A stretch of DNA of 64,000 bases. It comes from UBA5336 sp039818165 (GTDB lineage Bacteria > Pseudomonadota > Alphaproteobacteria > Caulobacterales > Hyphomonadaceae). The notes under the pieces were generated by a model. That model saw only the letters and a program-made list of their open reading frames with translations. It was not told where the DNA came from and made no database searches. Shown piece after piece: positions 43,514 through 51,990 of the stretch. The position numbers were made by a program, and so were the translations under genes. Position 1 is the first letter of the stretch; every line of letters starts with the position of its first letter. The stretch is from contig JBCBUL010000006.1 of NCBI GenBank assembly GCA_039818165.1, positions 1 to 64,000 of the forward strand. Direction: 5' to 3'.

Positions 43514-44737
43514 TCAGAGCCCCAGCACCATCTTCGCCATGATGTTTCGCTGGATCTCGTTGGACCCCGCATAGATCGATGTCTTGCGGTAGTTGAAGTA
43601 ACTCGGCGCGACGGGAAGCGCGTATTCAGGTGCTGGCAAGGCCTGATTGGCGCCTTCTCGCAGGTGCGCCCAGGTGTCCTGAACAAAGGGCTGTGCATAT
43701 GCGCCAACGGCTTCAAGCGTCAGCTCGCTAATCGCTTGCTGGGCTTCAGAGCCCGCGCATTTCAGCATGGAGCTTTCTGGACCAACCGCCTCCCCTGCGC
43801 TCAGCGCCGAGAAAATCCGCAACTCTGTTGCATTCAGCGCCTCAATCCGCATTTCCATATCAGCGACTTTGCGCGCAAAGTCGGATGACTTCATCAGTAC
43901 TTCGCCATCTTCCTGCTCGACGCTGGCAATCTGTTTCGTCTTGCTCAGCATCTTTTTCAATCCGGGCGCATAGGCGTTGCCACGCTCAAACTGAAGCAGG
44001 TACTTGGCGTAGGTCCAACCTTTGTTTTCTTCCCCGATCAGGCTTTCTGCAATCGGAACCCGCACATCCTCGAAGAAGACTTGATTGATCTCCTGCTCGC
44101 CATCCAGCGGGCCGTCCAAAGTCGGCAAAGAAGAAACGGAAATACCCGGCAGATCCATCGGGAACACGATGAAGGAGATGCCTTCCTGCGGCTTACCTTC
44201 TTTTGAGGTGCGAACGAGACAGAAAATCCAGTCGGCATGCTGGGCCAGCGTAGTCCAGATCTTCGATCCGTTGAGTACATACTCATCGCCATCGCGCACA
44301 GCGCTCATCTGCAGACTCGCAAGGTCTGAACCGGCCCCCGGCTCGCTATACCCCTGACACCACCACCGTTCGGAACTCAGAATCTTTGGAAGGTGCTCTG
44401 CTTTTTGGGCCTCATTTCCAAACGCCATGATCACCGGTGCCACCATGGAAACACCCATGGGCACAACAGGTGGCGTACCGGCGGCGGCCAGTTCCATGTG
44501 CAGAATGTATTTTTCTGTCGTGGTGAGGCCGGGCCCGCCATATTCCGCCGGCCAGTTCGGCGCGATGAACCCGCCATCGTAGAGGCGCTTCTGCCAGGTC
44601 AGCTGACCGTCACGGTCGAGATACCCATTCTTCGAAAGGGCCATCTTCTGGCGCAGGTCTTCGGTATAGTTCTCATCGATCCACGCACGCACATTGTTTT
44701 GAAACGCACGGTCTTCGGGGCTGAAAGCGAGATCCAT
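43514..44737 (-). CDS. Acyl-CoA dehydrogenase, PimC-like large subunit type
   Basis: A 407-residue flavoenzyme that introduces a 2,3 double bond into an acyl-CoA. The N-terminus DLAFSPEDRAFQNNVRAWI, the FAD/substrate loop WWCQGYSEPGAGSDLAS and the C-terminal YAGSNEIQRNIMAKMVLGL are those of the pimeloyl-CoA dehydrogenase large-subunit group. In many family members the residue before GSNE (here alanine) is the catalytic Glu; its absence suggests the base is elsewhere or in a partner subunit. A second paralogue at 46869 has the same ends. Located between the ABM/RidA genes and the MFS gene. Confidence 0.88.
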   Translation of the reverse strand: MDLAFSPEDRAFQNNVRAWIDENYTEDLRQKMALSKNGYLDRDGQLTWQKRLYDGGFIAPNWPAEYGGPGLTTTEKYILHMELAAAGTPPVVPMGVSMVAPVIMAFGNEAQKAEHLPKILSSERWWCQGYSEPGAGSDLASLQMSAVRDGDEYVLNGSKIWTTLAQHADWIFCLVRTSKEGKPQEGISFIVFPMDLPGISVSSLPTLDGPLDGEQEINQVFFEDVRVPIAESLIGEENKGWTYAKYLLQFERGNAYAPGLKKMLSKTKQIASVEQEDGEVLMKSSDFARKVADMEMRIEALNATELRIFSALSAGEAVGPESSMLKCAGSEAQQAISELTLEAVGAYAQPFVQDTWAHLREGANQALPAPEYALPVAPSYFNYRKTSIYAGSNEIQRNIMAKMVLGL

Positions 44738-44748
44738 GGCAAGCGCTC

Positions 44749-45039
44749 CTACTCGACCATATCGAAGTATTGAATATCAGGCGCACCGGCCAGCAGCGGA
44801 CCGAGTTTGGGGCCCGCCTCGGCAAAATACGGCGTCTTGCCATGGGCCGCCAGCGCCTCCTTGGAAGCGTACTCCTCCATGAAGATGTAAACGCCCTCTT
44901 CCTTCTGGGACTTGTAGAGCTGGTATGTCAGCGTGCCAGGTTCATTGGCTTTCACCTTAGCCATCAGGTCTTTCGCGAGCGCCTCGAACTCGGCGTGCTT
45001 GCCATCCGCAATTGTCAGCTTTGCTACGACACCAATCAT
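44749..45039 (-). CDS. Antibiotic biosynthesis monooxygenase (ABM) domain protein
   Basis: A 96-residue dimeric ferredoxin-like protein with the ABM fold: IGVVAKLTIADGKHAEFEALAKDL, cut as VAKLTIADGKHAEFEAL, and NEPGTLTYQLYKS, then EEYASKEALAAHGKTPYF with the conserved histidine. Such small proteins are quinol or aldehyde monooxygenases, or bind reactive intermediates without cofactors. Start ATG 45039 has GGAGG seven bases ahead. It precedes an acyl-CoA dehydrogenase by 11 bases, so both probably share a catabolic transcript; the substrate is unknown. Confidence 0.85.
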   Translation of the reverse strand: MIGVVAKLTIADGKHAEFEALAKDLMAKVKANEPGTLTYQLYKSQKEEGVYIFMEEYASKEALAAHGKTPYFAEAGPKLGPLLAGAPDIQYFDMVE

Positions 45040-45104
45040 GCCGACTCCTCCCAATTTGTGTTGTGTTTGCGCCAGTTTATGGAGCCCGGCGCCAACGGCA
45101 AGGC

Positions 45105-45506
45105 TTACCCGGCGTTATTTGATCTCCGTAAGGCTGTTGCCTCGACCTCAAATCGCATTTCCGGCCGCATGAGACCGGCAGTCACCAGAGTGGCAGCGGG
45201 GCGAACGTCGCCAAGGGCAGACCGAAGAACGGGCCCGAGCGCGGCAACATCGGCCCGGTCGGGCAGAGTATATTGCACCCGAACAATATCAGCCATGGCG
45301 AACCCCGCATCATCCAGGACCGACGCAAGCGTGGTGAAACAGTTGCGCGCCTGGGCTTCGATGCCTTCGGGAAGGGTCATTGTTGCGTAGTCATATCCAG
45401 TAATGCCCGAGACGAAGCACCAGTCGCCCTGAACAATAGCGCGGCTATAGGCCATTTCAGCTTCGAACGAGGAACCGGTTGTGATGCGCTTGCGATCATC
45501 TGACAT
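45105..45506 (-). CDS. RidA/YjgF/Rid family protein
   Basis: A 133-residue Rid-family protein. RidA itself hydrolyses reactive enamine/imine intermediates made by PLP enzymes; this belongs to the wider RutC/Rid subfamilies. Family residues are seen in SRAIVQGDWCFVSGITGYD, the central QARNCFTTLASVLDDAGFAMADIVRVQ (shown to CFTTLASVLDDAGF) and VTAGLMRPEMRFEVEATA, with the conserved R105-type arginine and glutamate. AGGAG precedes ATG 45506 by about ten bases. A terminator hairpin lies between it and the next dehydrogenase gene upstream, so it starts its own transcript. Confidence 0.87.
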   Translation of the reverse strand: MSDDRKRITTGSSFEAEMAYSRAIVQGDWCFVSGITGYDYATMTLPEGIEAQARNCFTTLASVLDDAGFAMADIVRVQYTLPDRADVAALGPVLRSALGDVRPAATLVTAGLMRPEMRFEVEATALRRSNNAG

Positions 45507-45553
45507 GGCGATGACTTCTCCTGTCTTCTCGGTGAAGTGGATATCACGTCGCC

Positions 45554-45585
45554 AGAAAAAAGCCCGACCAAATCAGGCCGGGCTT
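45554..45585 (-). terminator. Rho-independent terminator after the PimD-like dehydrogenase
   Basis: On the minus strand AAGCCCG pairs with CGGGCTT (extended by two further GC pairs past one mismatch), loop about seven bases, immediately followed by a run of six T. It lies 27 bases after the stop of the gene ending at 45612 and separates it from the RidA gene. Confidence 0.85.
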
Positions 45586-45611
45586 CCACTGGATTCCAAT
45601 GAGCGGGAAAG

Positions 45612-46769
45612 CTACTCGGCGGCTGCGGGCAGATCGACTGCGCTAAGGTTCGTGTAGCGCTTCATGTGATGATCGACATTGCCGAACTCGCTATCAATCA
45701 TTGTGAGGCGCTTGAAGTAGTGCCCCACCGCCAATTCTTCCGTCATGCCCATACCGCCGTGAATCTGCACGGCTTCCTGGCCCACAAAGCGGCCGGCTTG
45801 ACCGATGCGCACCTTGGCGGCCGAGACCGCTTTCTTACGCTCGACTTCGTCTTCATCAAGCTTGAGCGTTGCCATGTAAGTCATGGAAATTGACTGCTCA
45901 TGCTCCATGAACATGTCGACCATCCGGTGTTGCAGCACCTGGAACTTGCCGATGGGCGTTCCAAACTGTTTGCGTTGGCGCGAATACTCAACTGTCATTG
46001 TGTGTGCCACGCCCATCACGCCGCACGCTTCTGCACAGGTGGCCGCAATCGCTTCATCAGCCACGCGCTCAATCAGAGGCAGCGCCCCATCGACATCGCC
46101 GAGAACATGCTCTGCTCCGACTGAGACGTTCTCGAAATACACTTCGGACGCGCGCCGACCATCCACGGTCGGATAGTCGCGCGTAGTCACGCCTGCAGTA
46201 TCCTTGGGAACGATGAAGGCTGAAACGCCGCCATGGTCGCGTCGATCTCCAGCCGTGCGGGCGGTGACAACGAAATGGGTGGCCCATGGCGCGCCGATAA
46301 CAATGGCCTTGTGACCGTTAATGACATACCCGGTCCCGTCGGCTTTGGCGGTTGTCTGAATGTCTGACAGGTTGAAGCGCCCGCGCGGTTCTGCCCAGGC
46401 AAAGGCGAAGACCTGCTCGCCGGACATGATGCCCATCAGGTGGTTCTCTTTCTGCGCAGCATTGCCAGCATGCTTCAGGAAGCCGCCGCCACACACAACA
46501 CTTGGAATGTAGGGTTCGACCACGAGGCCTTTGCCGAATTCTTCCATCACCACCATGGCGTCGATCGGTCCGCCACCGAGGCCACCATCTTCTTCGCTGA
46601 ATGGCGCCATGAGCAAGCCAAGCTCAGCGAACTGCGCCCACATCTCCGCGCGCCAGCCGGTTTCACTCGCCACCACTTCGCGCCGTGTATCGAAGTCGTA
46701 CTGCTCGCGGATCAGCCGGGACAGGCTGTCGCGGATCATGGTTTGCTCTTCGGTGAAATTGAAATCCAT
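45612..46769 (-). CDS. Acyl-CoA dehydrogenase, PimD-like small subunit type
   Basis: A 385-residue acyl-CoA dehydrogenase matching the pimeloyl-CoA dehydrogenase small-subunit group: MDFNFTEEQTMIRDSLSRLI, AELGLLMAPFSEEDGGLGGG, the FAD loop FAFAWAEPRGRFN, and VQIHGGMGMTEELAVGHYFKRL, where the last block binds FAD at the subunit interface. It is encoded directly downstream of the PimC-like large subunit (99-base gap with a hairpin), so a heteromeric enzyme for a dicarboxylyl- or bulky acyl-CoA is the likely product. Confidence 0.88.
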   Translation of the reverse strand: MDFNFTEEQTMIRDSLSRLIREQYDFDTRREVVASETGWRAEMWAQFAELGLLMAPFSEEDGGLGGGPIDAMVVMEEFGKGLVVEPYIPSVVCGGGFLKHAGNAAQKENHLMGIMSGEQVFAFAWAEPRGRFNLSDIQTTAKADGTGYVINGHKAIVIGAPWATHFVVTARTAGDRRDHGGVSAFIVPKDTAGVTTRDYPTVDGRRASEVYFENVSVGAEHVLGDVDGALPLIERVADEAIAATCAEACGVMGVAHTMTVEYSRQRKQFGTPIGKFQVLQHRMVDMFMEHEQSISMTYMATLKLDEDEVERKKAVSAAKVRIGQAGRFVGQEAVQIHGGMGMTEELAVGHYFKRLTMIDSEFGNVDHHMKRYTNLSAVDLPAAAE

Positions 46770-46820
46770 TGGGTCCTCCCTTCGTCGGCGACGCCGATCA
46801 TTTCTTCTAGCGTAGTGCGA

Positions 46821-46847
46821 AAGCGGCGCCTGTGTAGGACGCCGCTT
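46821..46847 (-). terminator. Hairpin between the large and small dehydrogenase genes
   Basis: A perfect 8-bp stem, AAGCGGCG and CGCCGCTT, with an eleven-base loop, between the PimC-like gene and the PimD-like gene. On the minus strand it is followed by TCGC, not a T-run, so it may attenuate or stabilise mRNA rather than stop transcription fully. Confidence 0.5.
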
Positions 46848-46868
46848 CCTGTTCTTTTCGGTTTGCGC

Positions 46869-48065
46869 TTACAGCCCCAAAATCATCTTGGTGATGATGT
46901 TGCGCTGGATCTCGTTCGAGCCGCCATAGATCGACGTCTTCCGCATGTTGAAATATGTCGGAGCCGCGTGATCGGCATAATCCGGACCGATGGCGAACTG
47001 GTTTGAACCATCACTTGGGAACCCGCGGAAGTCAGGCGCGCCATAGTTGCCGACAGCCTCAAGCGTGAGCTCTGACAAGCGCTGCTGAATTTCGGTGCCC
47101 TTGATCTTCAGGATGGAGCTTTCCGGACCGGGCCCCTTTCCCTGGCTCTCACGGGCAAGGGTACGAAGCTCCGTAAATTCCAATGCGGTGAGATCGATCT
47201 CAAGCTGGCTGACCTTGCGGGCAAAATCGCTGTCTTTGATCAAGGGTTCGCCGTCGAGCACTTCTGTCGACGCGATGTGACGGAGCTTTTCGATACCGCG
47301 CTTGGACCGTGCTACACCGGCAATACCAGAGCGCTCGTGGGCGAGGAGGAATTTGGCGTAGGTCCAGCCCTGGTTTTCGACACCAACCAGGTTCTCGGCA
47401 GGAATGCGAACATCGGTCAGCCACGTCTCGTTGACTTCGTGTCCGCCATCAATCGTGATGATCGGGCGAACTTCGATGCCCGGCGTGTCCATCGAGGCGA
47501 GGAAGAAGCTGATGCCTTCCTGGGGCTTGGCGGCGTTTGCATCCGTGCGGGCAAGGATGAAGATCCAGTCGGCGTGCTGGGCCAGGGTCGTCCAGGTTTT
47601 CTGGCCGTTCAGCACGTAGTGATCACCATCACGCACGGCCGTGGTTTTCAGGCTAGCAAGGTCCGATCCAGCGCCGGGCTCGGAATATCCCTGACACCAC
47701 CACTCTTCACCGGACAGAATTTTTGGGAGAAAGCGTTCCTTCTGCGCATCATTGCCGAAGGTGTAGATCACCGGTCCGACCATGGAGACGCCAAACGGCA
47801 GGGGCATCACGGCATCAACGCGAGCGTTTTCTTCAGACCAGATGTAACGCTGCGTGGAGCTCCAACCGGTGCCGCCATACTCTTTCGGCCATGCTGGCGC
47901 GGCCCAACCTTTTTCACCGAGAATCTTGTGCCATGCCAGGAATTGGTCACGAGACAGGTCTTCGCGCGATCCCATGCCAACGAGGTCCTTGGGATAGTTC
48001 TCGTCAATGAAGGTGCGCACTTCTTCGCGAAAGGCGACTTCTTCTGGCGTGAATTCGAGATTCAT
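46869..48065 (-). CDS. Acyl-CoA dehydrogenase, PimC-like large subunit type
   Basis: A 398-residue acyl-CoA dehydrogenase, paralogue of the protein at 43514: NLEFTPEEVAFREEVRTFIDENYPKDL at the N-terminus (first part shown), WWCQGYSEPGAGSDLAS in the FAD loop, and YGGSNEIQRNIITKMILGL at the C-terminus, where a glycine again replaces the usual Glu ahead of GSNE. GAGGA is well placed before ATG 48065. Together with the gene downstream it makes a PimC/PimD-like pair. A palindromic, LiuR-like sequence lies 65-85 bases upstream. Confidence 0.88.
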   Translation of the reverse strand: MNLEFTPEEVAFREEVRTFIDENYPKDLVGMGSREDLSRDQFLAWHKILGEKGWAAPAWPKEYGGTGWSSTQRYIWSEENARVDAVMPLPFGVSMVGPVIYTFGNDAQKERFLPKILSGEEWWCQGYSEPGAGSDLASLKTTAVRDGDHYVLNGQKTWTTLAQHADWIFILARTDANAAKPQEGISFFLASMDTPGIEVRPIITIDGGHEVNETWLTDVRIPAENLVGVENQGWTYAKFLLAHERSGIAGVARSKRGIEKLRHIASTEVLDGEPLIKDSDFARKVSQLEIDLTALEFTELRTLARESQGKGPGPESSILKIKGTEIQQRLSELTLEAVGNYGAPDFRGFPSDGSNQFAIGPDYADHAAPTYFNMRKTSIYGGSNEIQRNIITKMILGL

Positions 48066-48129
48066 GGCGGCGTCCTCTAGGCTTGCTTCCTCGGAGACGA
48101 CACTAGACGAAATCGGCAGATTCTCAAGG

Positions 48130-48150
48130 TGACGTGCACGTAAACGTCAA
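48130..48150 (-). promoter_or_regulatory. Candidate LiuR/MerR-type operator ahead of the dehydrogenase pair
   Basis: On the minus strand the sequence reads TTGACGTTTACGTGCACGTC, containing inverted TGACG/CGTCA arms ten bases apart and an inner perfect palindrome ACGTGCACGT. It strongly recalls motifs reported for MerR-family LiuR regulators of branched-chain acyl-CoA catabolism. No regulator gene is nearby. Confidence 0.45.
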
Positions 48151-48185
48151 CGTGCCGCACTCGAGGCTATTCAACGCAGGACCGC

Positions 48186-49250
48186 CTACGTAGAGGGCTT
48201 TGCCAGAAATGGAGCGCAGGCCGTGCGCAGAATCCCGATCGACGTTGCGGCGCCGAGGCCACCACCCGTCTGGAAATTGAATTCTACCATCGGCTTCAGG
48301 TCTAGTCGCTCTAGCGCCGCTTGGTGCGCTGGTCTTCCAGTGGCGTGGGCTGCGCGCACATGACTGATTGCTTCGTGGGAGAAGGCGTGAACGACGCCAG
48401 CAGCAATGGTGGTTGCAAACCCGTCGAGAACGACCGGCACGCCTTGTAACCGGGCTGCGATGATCGCGCCGACACAGGCGGCCATCTCTCGCCCGCCTAG
48501 TCGCGCAAGCGCTTCCAGGGGATCTTCAATGTGACCACGGTTCAACGACAGCGCTTCGGTCACAAGATCAGCGCGCTTGCTTGTCATATCTGATGGCGTG
48601 CCCGAACCGGGACGCACCCAATAATCCGGCGAGCCCCCATACAACGCACAGGCAACTGCGGCTGCCGCCGTGCCAATCCCGGCACCAATCACGCCGAGGG
48701 CCAATAGGTCTGGCTCTCCCTCGAGCGCCTCAAAGCCATAGGCAATCGTGGCCACACACTCTTTTTCGCTCATGGCGGGCTCGAGCGCGATATTTCCCGT
48801 CGGTTTTTCAATCGCCAACTCGAATACGCGCACGTTTGCCTCGGCGAGTGCGCAAATTGCCGAAAGGGGCGCCGCACCCGATTTTAAGGCGTCGACCTGA
48901 CCCTTCGTGTCATTGTCTTTGGAAAGCGACACGCCTTCGGACAATAATCCATGGGCACCTGCAAACATTGCCAAGGTCGGCTTTTCAAGGCGCGGTGGAT
49001 ACCGCTTCTGCCATTCGGCAAGCCAAACAGCGCTTTCGCCAAGCTGGCCGAAATCGCCTTCGCGGCCCATTCCAAGTAGCGCTTCCTTTACCCGTTCCCC
49101 AGCCGAAGGATCACATTCAGCCGGACGCATGATCAAGTCGCGAACATCATCAAACGGATGGTCTGTCGGGTCCATCGTAATCATGGTTGCGCTTGCTCCG
49201 TCGCCGAACCCGGGCCGCCTTGCCTTGGCACGGCCCTTATTGTTATCCAT
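48186..49250 (-). CDS. cobT: Nicotinate-nucleotide-dimethylbenzimidazole phosphoribosyltransferase CobT
   Basis: About 354 residues; makes alpha-ribazole phosphate for the lower ligand of cobalamin. Recognisable blocks are LAMFAGAHGLL, the ALGVIGAGIGTAAAAVACAL stretch, RLGGREMAACVGAIIAAR, VPVVLDGFATTIAAG and the C-terminal GGGLGAATSIGIL. ATG 49250 has AAGG five bases ahead; ATG 49184 or 49175 would remove a basic 22-25-residue extension not typical of the family. No other cobalamin gene and no B12 riboswitch are seen here, so a lone salvage or tailoring function is likely. Confidence 0.88.
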   Translation of the reverse strand: MDNNKGRAKARRPGFGDGASATMITMDPTDHPFDDVRDLIMRPAECDPSAGERVKEALLGMGREGDFGQLGESAVWLAEWQKRYPPRLEKPTLAMFAGAHGLLSEGVSLSKDNDTKGQVDALKSGAAPLSAICALAEANVRVFELAIEKPTGNIALEPAMSEKECVATIAYGFEALEGEPDLLALGVIGAGIGTAAAAVACALYGGSPDYWVRPGSGTPSDMTSKRADLVTEALSLNRGHIEDPLEALARLGGREMAACVGAIIAARLQGVPVVLDGFATTIAAGVVHAFSHEAISHVRAAHATGRPAHQAALERLDLKPMVEFNFQTGGGLGAATSIGILRTACAPFLAKPST

Positions 49251-49331
49251 TTGCACCTTGGGTTGCGCATACTGCAAGTCCCAATCCAATCTGGATTGCA
49301 TAATAGTATCAACGATTCACGCGGCATTTTC

Positions 49332-49538
49332 ATGACATCCGAACCAATCTCTTCACCGTGTATCAAGGTGTGTGCGATAGACGGACAAACAGGTTGGTGT
49401 CTGGGCTGTGGCCGAGCGCTCAACGAAATTGCGGGTTGGGTCGCCCTGGGACAGGATGGCCGAGACCGCATAGAAGCGCTTTTGCCGAACCGGCTCGAGC
49501 AATTGAAAGCACAGGGCAAGCTTGGGAGCGGAACATGA
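49332..49538 (+). CDS. DUF1289 family small cysteine-rich protein
   Basis: A 68-residue protein with the DUF1289 pattern: SPCIKVCAIDGQTGWCLGCGRALNEIAGW. Four cysteines spaced CxxxC and CxxC suggest an iron-sulfur or zinc site. The function is unknown. ATG 49332 gives the family start. Its stop overlaps the start of the following protease-like gene (ATGA). Divergent from cobT; an 81-base gap carries their promoters. Confidence 0.87.
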   Translation: MTSEPISSPCIKVCAIDGQTGWCLGCGRALNEIAGWVALGQDGRDRIEALLPNRLEQLKAQGKLGSGT

Positions 49539-50074
49539 AGGCTAGCGATATGTTTGCAGTCGCTTGTCTCGTCGGTGTGATCACCGTCGCCGTGAACGTG
49601 TATCTCGCGCCAAAATCCGAGCCCGCACCCCAGGCCGCTATAGCGATGACAAGCGAAGCAACGCCCTCACGACCGGACCTGAACCACCCATACCCTCAAT
49701 TGCCTCCGAATGCTGCCCTACTGAAACTGAAGGACGACGGCCACTACTGGGCGAATGCGAATGTTGATGGGACTCATGTCGAATTCATGGTCGATACCGG
49801 CGCGTCCACGGTTGCACTGACTTATCGGGACGCACAGCGCATGGGACTGCGTCCGGAAGGCCTCGACTATACGTGGACAATCCGAACTGCAGGCGGCGAA
49901 GTCAAAGGCGCATCGGTTCGCATCGACGCGATACAGATTGGCAGTGTCGAAGTCAGTAACGTCGAAGCCATGATCCTGCGCGATGGCCTCGATCAGTCAT
50001 TGCTTGGCATGTCGTTCTTATCTCAGCTCGACAGTTATGAGTTTCGCCGGGGGAACCTGATCCTTCGGCAATAG
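49535..50074 (+). CDS. Membrane-anchored retropepsin-like aspartic protease (TIGR02281 type)
   Basis: A 179-residue protein with one N-terminal membrane helix (MFAVACLVGVITVAVNVYL), a proline-rich linker, and a single retropepsin-like domain. The catalytic motif is FMVDTGASTVAL (Asp-Thr-Gly-Ala-Ser), followed by RTAGGEVKGASVRID, IQIGSVEVSNVEAMI and the closing SLLGMSFLSQL. It should act as a dimer facing the periplasm. The substrate is unknown; homologues are common in alphaproteobacteria. ATG 49535 overlaps DUF1289. Confidence 0.9.
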   Translation: MKASDMFAVACLVGVITVAVNVYLAPKSEPAPQAAIAMTSEATPSRPDLNHPYPQLPPNAALLKLKDDGHYWANANVDGTHVEFMVDTGASTVALTYRDAQRMGLRPEGLDYTWTIRTAGGEVKGASVRIDAIQIGSVEVSNVEAMILRDGLDQSLLGMSFLSQLDSYEFRRGNLILRQ

Positions 50075-50080
50075 GTCTGC

Positions 50081-50905
50081 TTACGATAGAATGCCCGAAT
50101 AGAGCATTCTGGATCCAACTATGGCGAGCGCCACGCCAAAGGCCTTTCTCAACACTGAAGCGTTTAGTCGATGGGCCAATGCCGCCCCCACCGGTGCCAT
50201 CGTCACCGTAAAGACAGAAATCAGAGCAAAGGCGGGGAGATTCACGAATCCAGCACTTCCCGGTGGCAGCCCCTCCCTGCCCCATCCTGTGAAGACCGCG
50301 GCCAAGGCGGCAGGCGCGCCTATCGCGATGCCGAACCCGGCTGCGGTCGCGACAGCTTGGTGAATGGTGCGCCCACACACCGTCATCAAAGACACCCCGA
50401 ATGTGCCGCCCCCAATCCCCATCAGGGCCGAAAGCACTCCAATGAATCCACCGAGCCCGGCACGACCGGCACCAGAGGGAAGGTCTTCCGCGAGCTTCCA
50501 CGTCGGCCGGCCAAAGAACAATTGAGCAGCGAGCAAAAATGCCATCGCGCCAAACAGAATGGTCAGACCGCGGCCGGGGATATATCCCGCGAGCACCATG
50601 CCTGCCGCAGACCCTGCCACAATCCATGGCGCCCAGGACCTCACCACAGACCAGTCGACAGCGCCGCGCTTGTTATGGGCCATCACAGACCGCGCGGATG
50701 TGATGATGATGGTTGCCAATGAAGTTGCGACCGCGACGTGCATCGCGTGTTCTTCATAGCCTAGCCCGGTAAACAGGAAGAACAGAACCGGGACAATAAC
50801 GGCGCCCCCGCCGATTCCGAAAAGTCCAGCAGCGAGCCCGGCCGCCAGCCCGGCGGCCGCCAAAGCTGCAATGAGGGGCCATTGGGTTGCGAAGAACTCT
50901 AGCAC
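50081..50905 (-). CDS. Sulfite exporter TauE/SafE family permease
   Basis: A 274-residue polytopic protein of the TauE/SafE (DUF81) family. The two inverted repeats start GLAAGLAAGLFGIGGGAVIVPVL (shown to GLFGIGGGAVIVPVL) and FIGVLSALMGIGGGTFGVSLM, both with the family's GIGGG motif. Family members export sulfite, sulfoacetate or related organosulfonates. GTG 50905 overlaps the dusA stop by seven bases; an earlier ORF codon at 50935 lies deeper in dusA. With a sulfur-oxidation run starting 1.1 kb away it could export sulfite made there, but it is on the other strand and this is only inference. Confidence 0.87.
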   Translation of the reverse strand: MLEFFATQWPLIAALAAAGLAAGLAAGLFGIGGGAVIVPVLFFLFTGLGYEEHAMHVAVATSLATIIITSARSVMAHNKRGAVDWSVVRSWAPWIVAGSAAGMVLAGYIPGRGLTILFGAMAFLLAAQLFFGRPTWKLAEDLPSGAGRAGLGGFIGVLSALMGIGGGTFGVSLMTVCGRTIHQAVATAAGFGIAIGAPAALAAVFTGWGREGLPPGSAGFVNLPAFALISVFTVTMAPVGAALAHRLNASVLRKAFGVALAIVGSRMLYSGILS

Positions 50906-51912
50906 GCGCGCTCGACCTGGCGTTCGCGCACACACTCTAACGCAGCATCCAATACCTCTAATCCTGCTCCAGCACGCGGTGCATTCTCGCTGAGCGTTCG
51001 CCGCCAGGCACGCGCACCGGGACGGCCCGCAAAAAGTCCCAGAATGTGGCGCGTCATGGCGGGTAGCCCCAGGCCTTCCGCTAACCTTTCGGCCATGTAA
51101 GGTCTGTAGCGGCTTACTGCGTCAATCAACTCACTGGTTTCCGGGGCGGCTGGGACTACGCCCGCATCAAGCCAGGCATCGACGCCCATCAAGAGCGCGG
51201 GCGTTTGATACGCTGCACGACCAAGCATGACCCCATCTAACCGCGGCATCTCTGTTTGGCAGGCGTCAAGGTCGGTCAATCCGCCGTTCAACAGAACGGA
51301 GAGTTGAGGAAAGGTGGCCTTCAAATCTGCAACGAGGTCGTAATCGAGTGGAGGGATCTCTCGGTTTTCCTTAGGACTAAGCCCCTTCAGCCAGGCCTTT
51401 CGTGCGTGAACGGTGAACACGGAGCACCCGGCATCGGCAACGGTATCGACAAATCCGAACAACGTCTCGCGGGGGGGATCCTCGTCGACCGCGACACGGC
51501 ACTTCACTGTGACAGGCACTGAGACCGCATCCACCATCGCCGCAATACATCGCGCGACAAGCTCAGGCTCTCGCATGAGACACGCCCCGAATGCGCCCGA
51601 CTGAACCCGCTCAGATGGACACCCACAATTCAGATTGACTTCATCATAGCCAAAATCTTCAGCGATCCGTGCGGCTTTCGCCAGCTTCTCAGGCTCACTT
51701 CCGCCGAGTTGCAATACCAGGGGGTGCTCCACCTCCGAATAGCCGAGCAGGCGCTCCCGGTCGCCATATATTACGGCGTCGGCGGTCACCATCTCCGTAA
51801 AGAGCAGAGCCCGCGAACTGAGCGTGCGATGGAACGCTCTGCAATGGCGATCCGTCCACTCCATCATGGGAGCGACACTGAAGCGTCTATCGATTTCGTC
51901 GGCGAGCAGCAC
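50899..51912 (-). CDS. dusA: tRNA-dihydrouridine(20/20a) synthase DusA
   Basis: A 337-residue FMN enzyme that reduces uridine 20/20a in the tRNA D-loop. It opens RFSVAPMMEWTDRHCRAFHR, the DusA signature, and continues with LQLGGSEPEKLAKAA, the catalytic cysteine in EVNLNCGCPSERVQSGAFGACLM (shown to NLNCGCPSERVQSGAFG), TVHARKAWLKGLSPKENREIPPL in part, NGGL and GVMLGRAAYQTP. The start is GTG 51912. Divergent from the molybdenum hydroxylase operon. Confidence 0.95.
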   Translation of the reverse strand: MLLADEIDRRFSVAPMMEWTDRHCRAFHRTLSSRALLFTEMVTADAVIYGDRERLLGYSEVEHPLVLQLGGSEPEKLAKAARIAEDFGYDEVNLNCGCPSERVQSGAFGACLMREPELVARCIAAMVDAVSVPVTVKCRVAVDEDPPRETLFGFVDTVADAGCSVFTVHARKAWLKGLSPKENREIPPLDYDLVADLKATFPQLSVLLNGGLTDLDACQTEMPRLDGVMLGRAAYQTPALLMGVDAWLDAGVVPAAPETSELIDAVSRYRPYMAERLAEGLGLPAMTRHILGLFAGRPGARAWRRTLSENAPRAGAGLEVLDAALECVRERQVERAC

Positions 51913-51990
51913 AAGCAGTATCCGTTGGGTAAAACTTGCGGTGGCCTAGCCGCGCCAAAGCGGTGCCGCAAGACCATGTTGGTTAAACTG

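Noticed and set aside
43510..43716. Longer ATG start for the MFS transporter
   Set aside because: Would overlap the end of the acyl-CoA dehydrogenase gene by about 200 bases and add a non-membrane, Arg-rich leader; TTG 43509 fits the operon spacing better.
50088..50110. Inverted repeat AGAATGC / GCATTCT near the protease-TauE junction
   Set aside because: It lies within the TauE coding end and lacks a T-run on either strand, so I do not call it a terminator.
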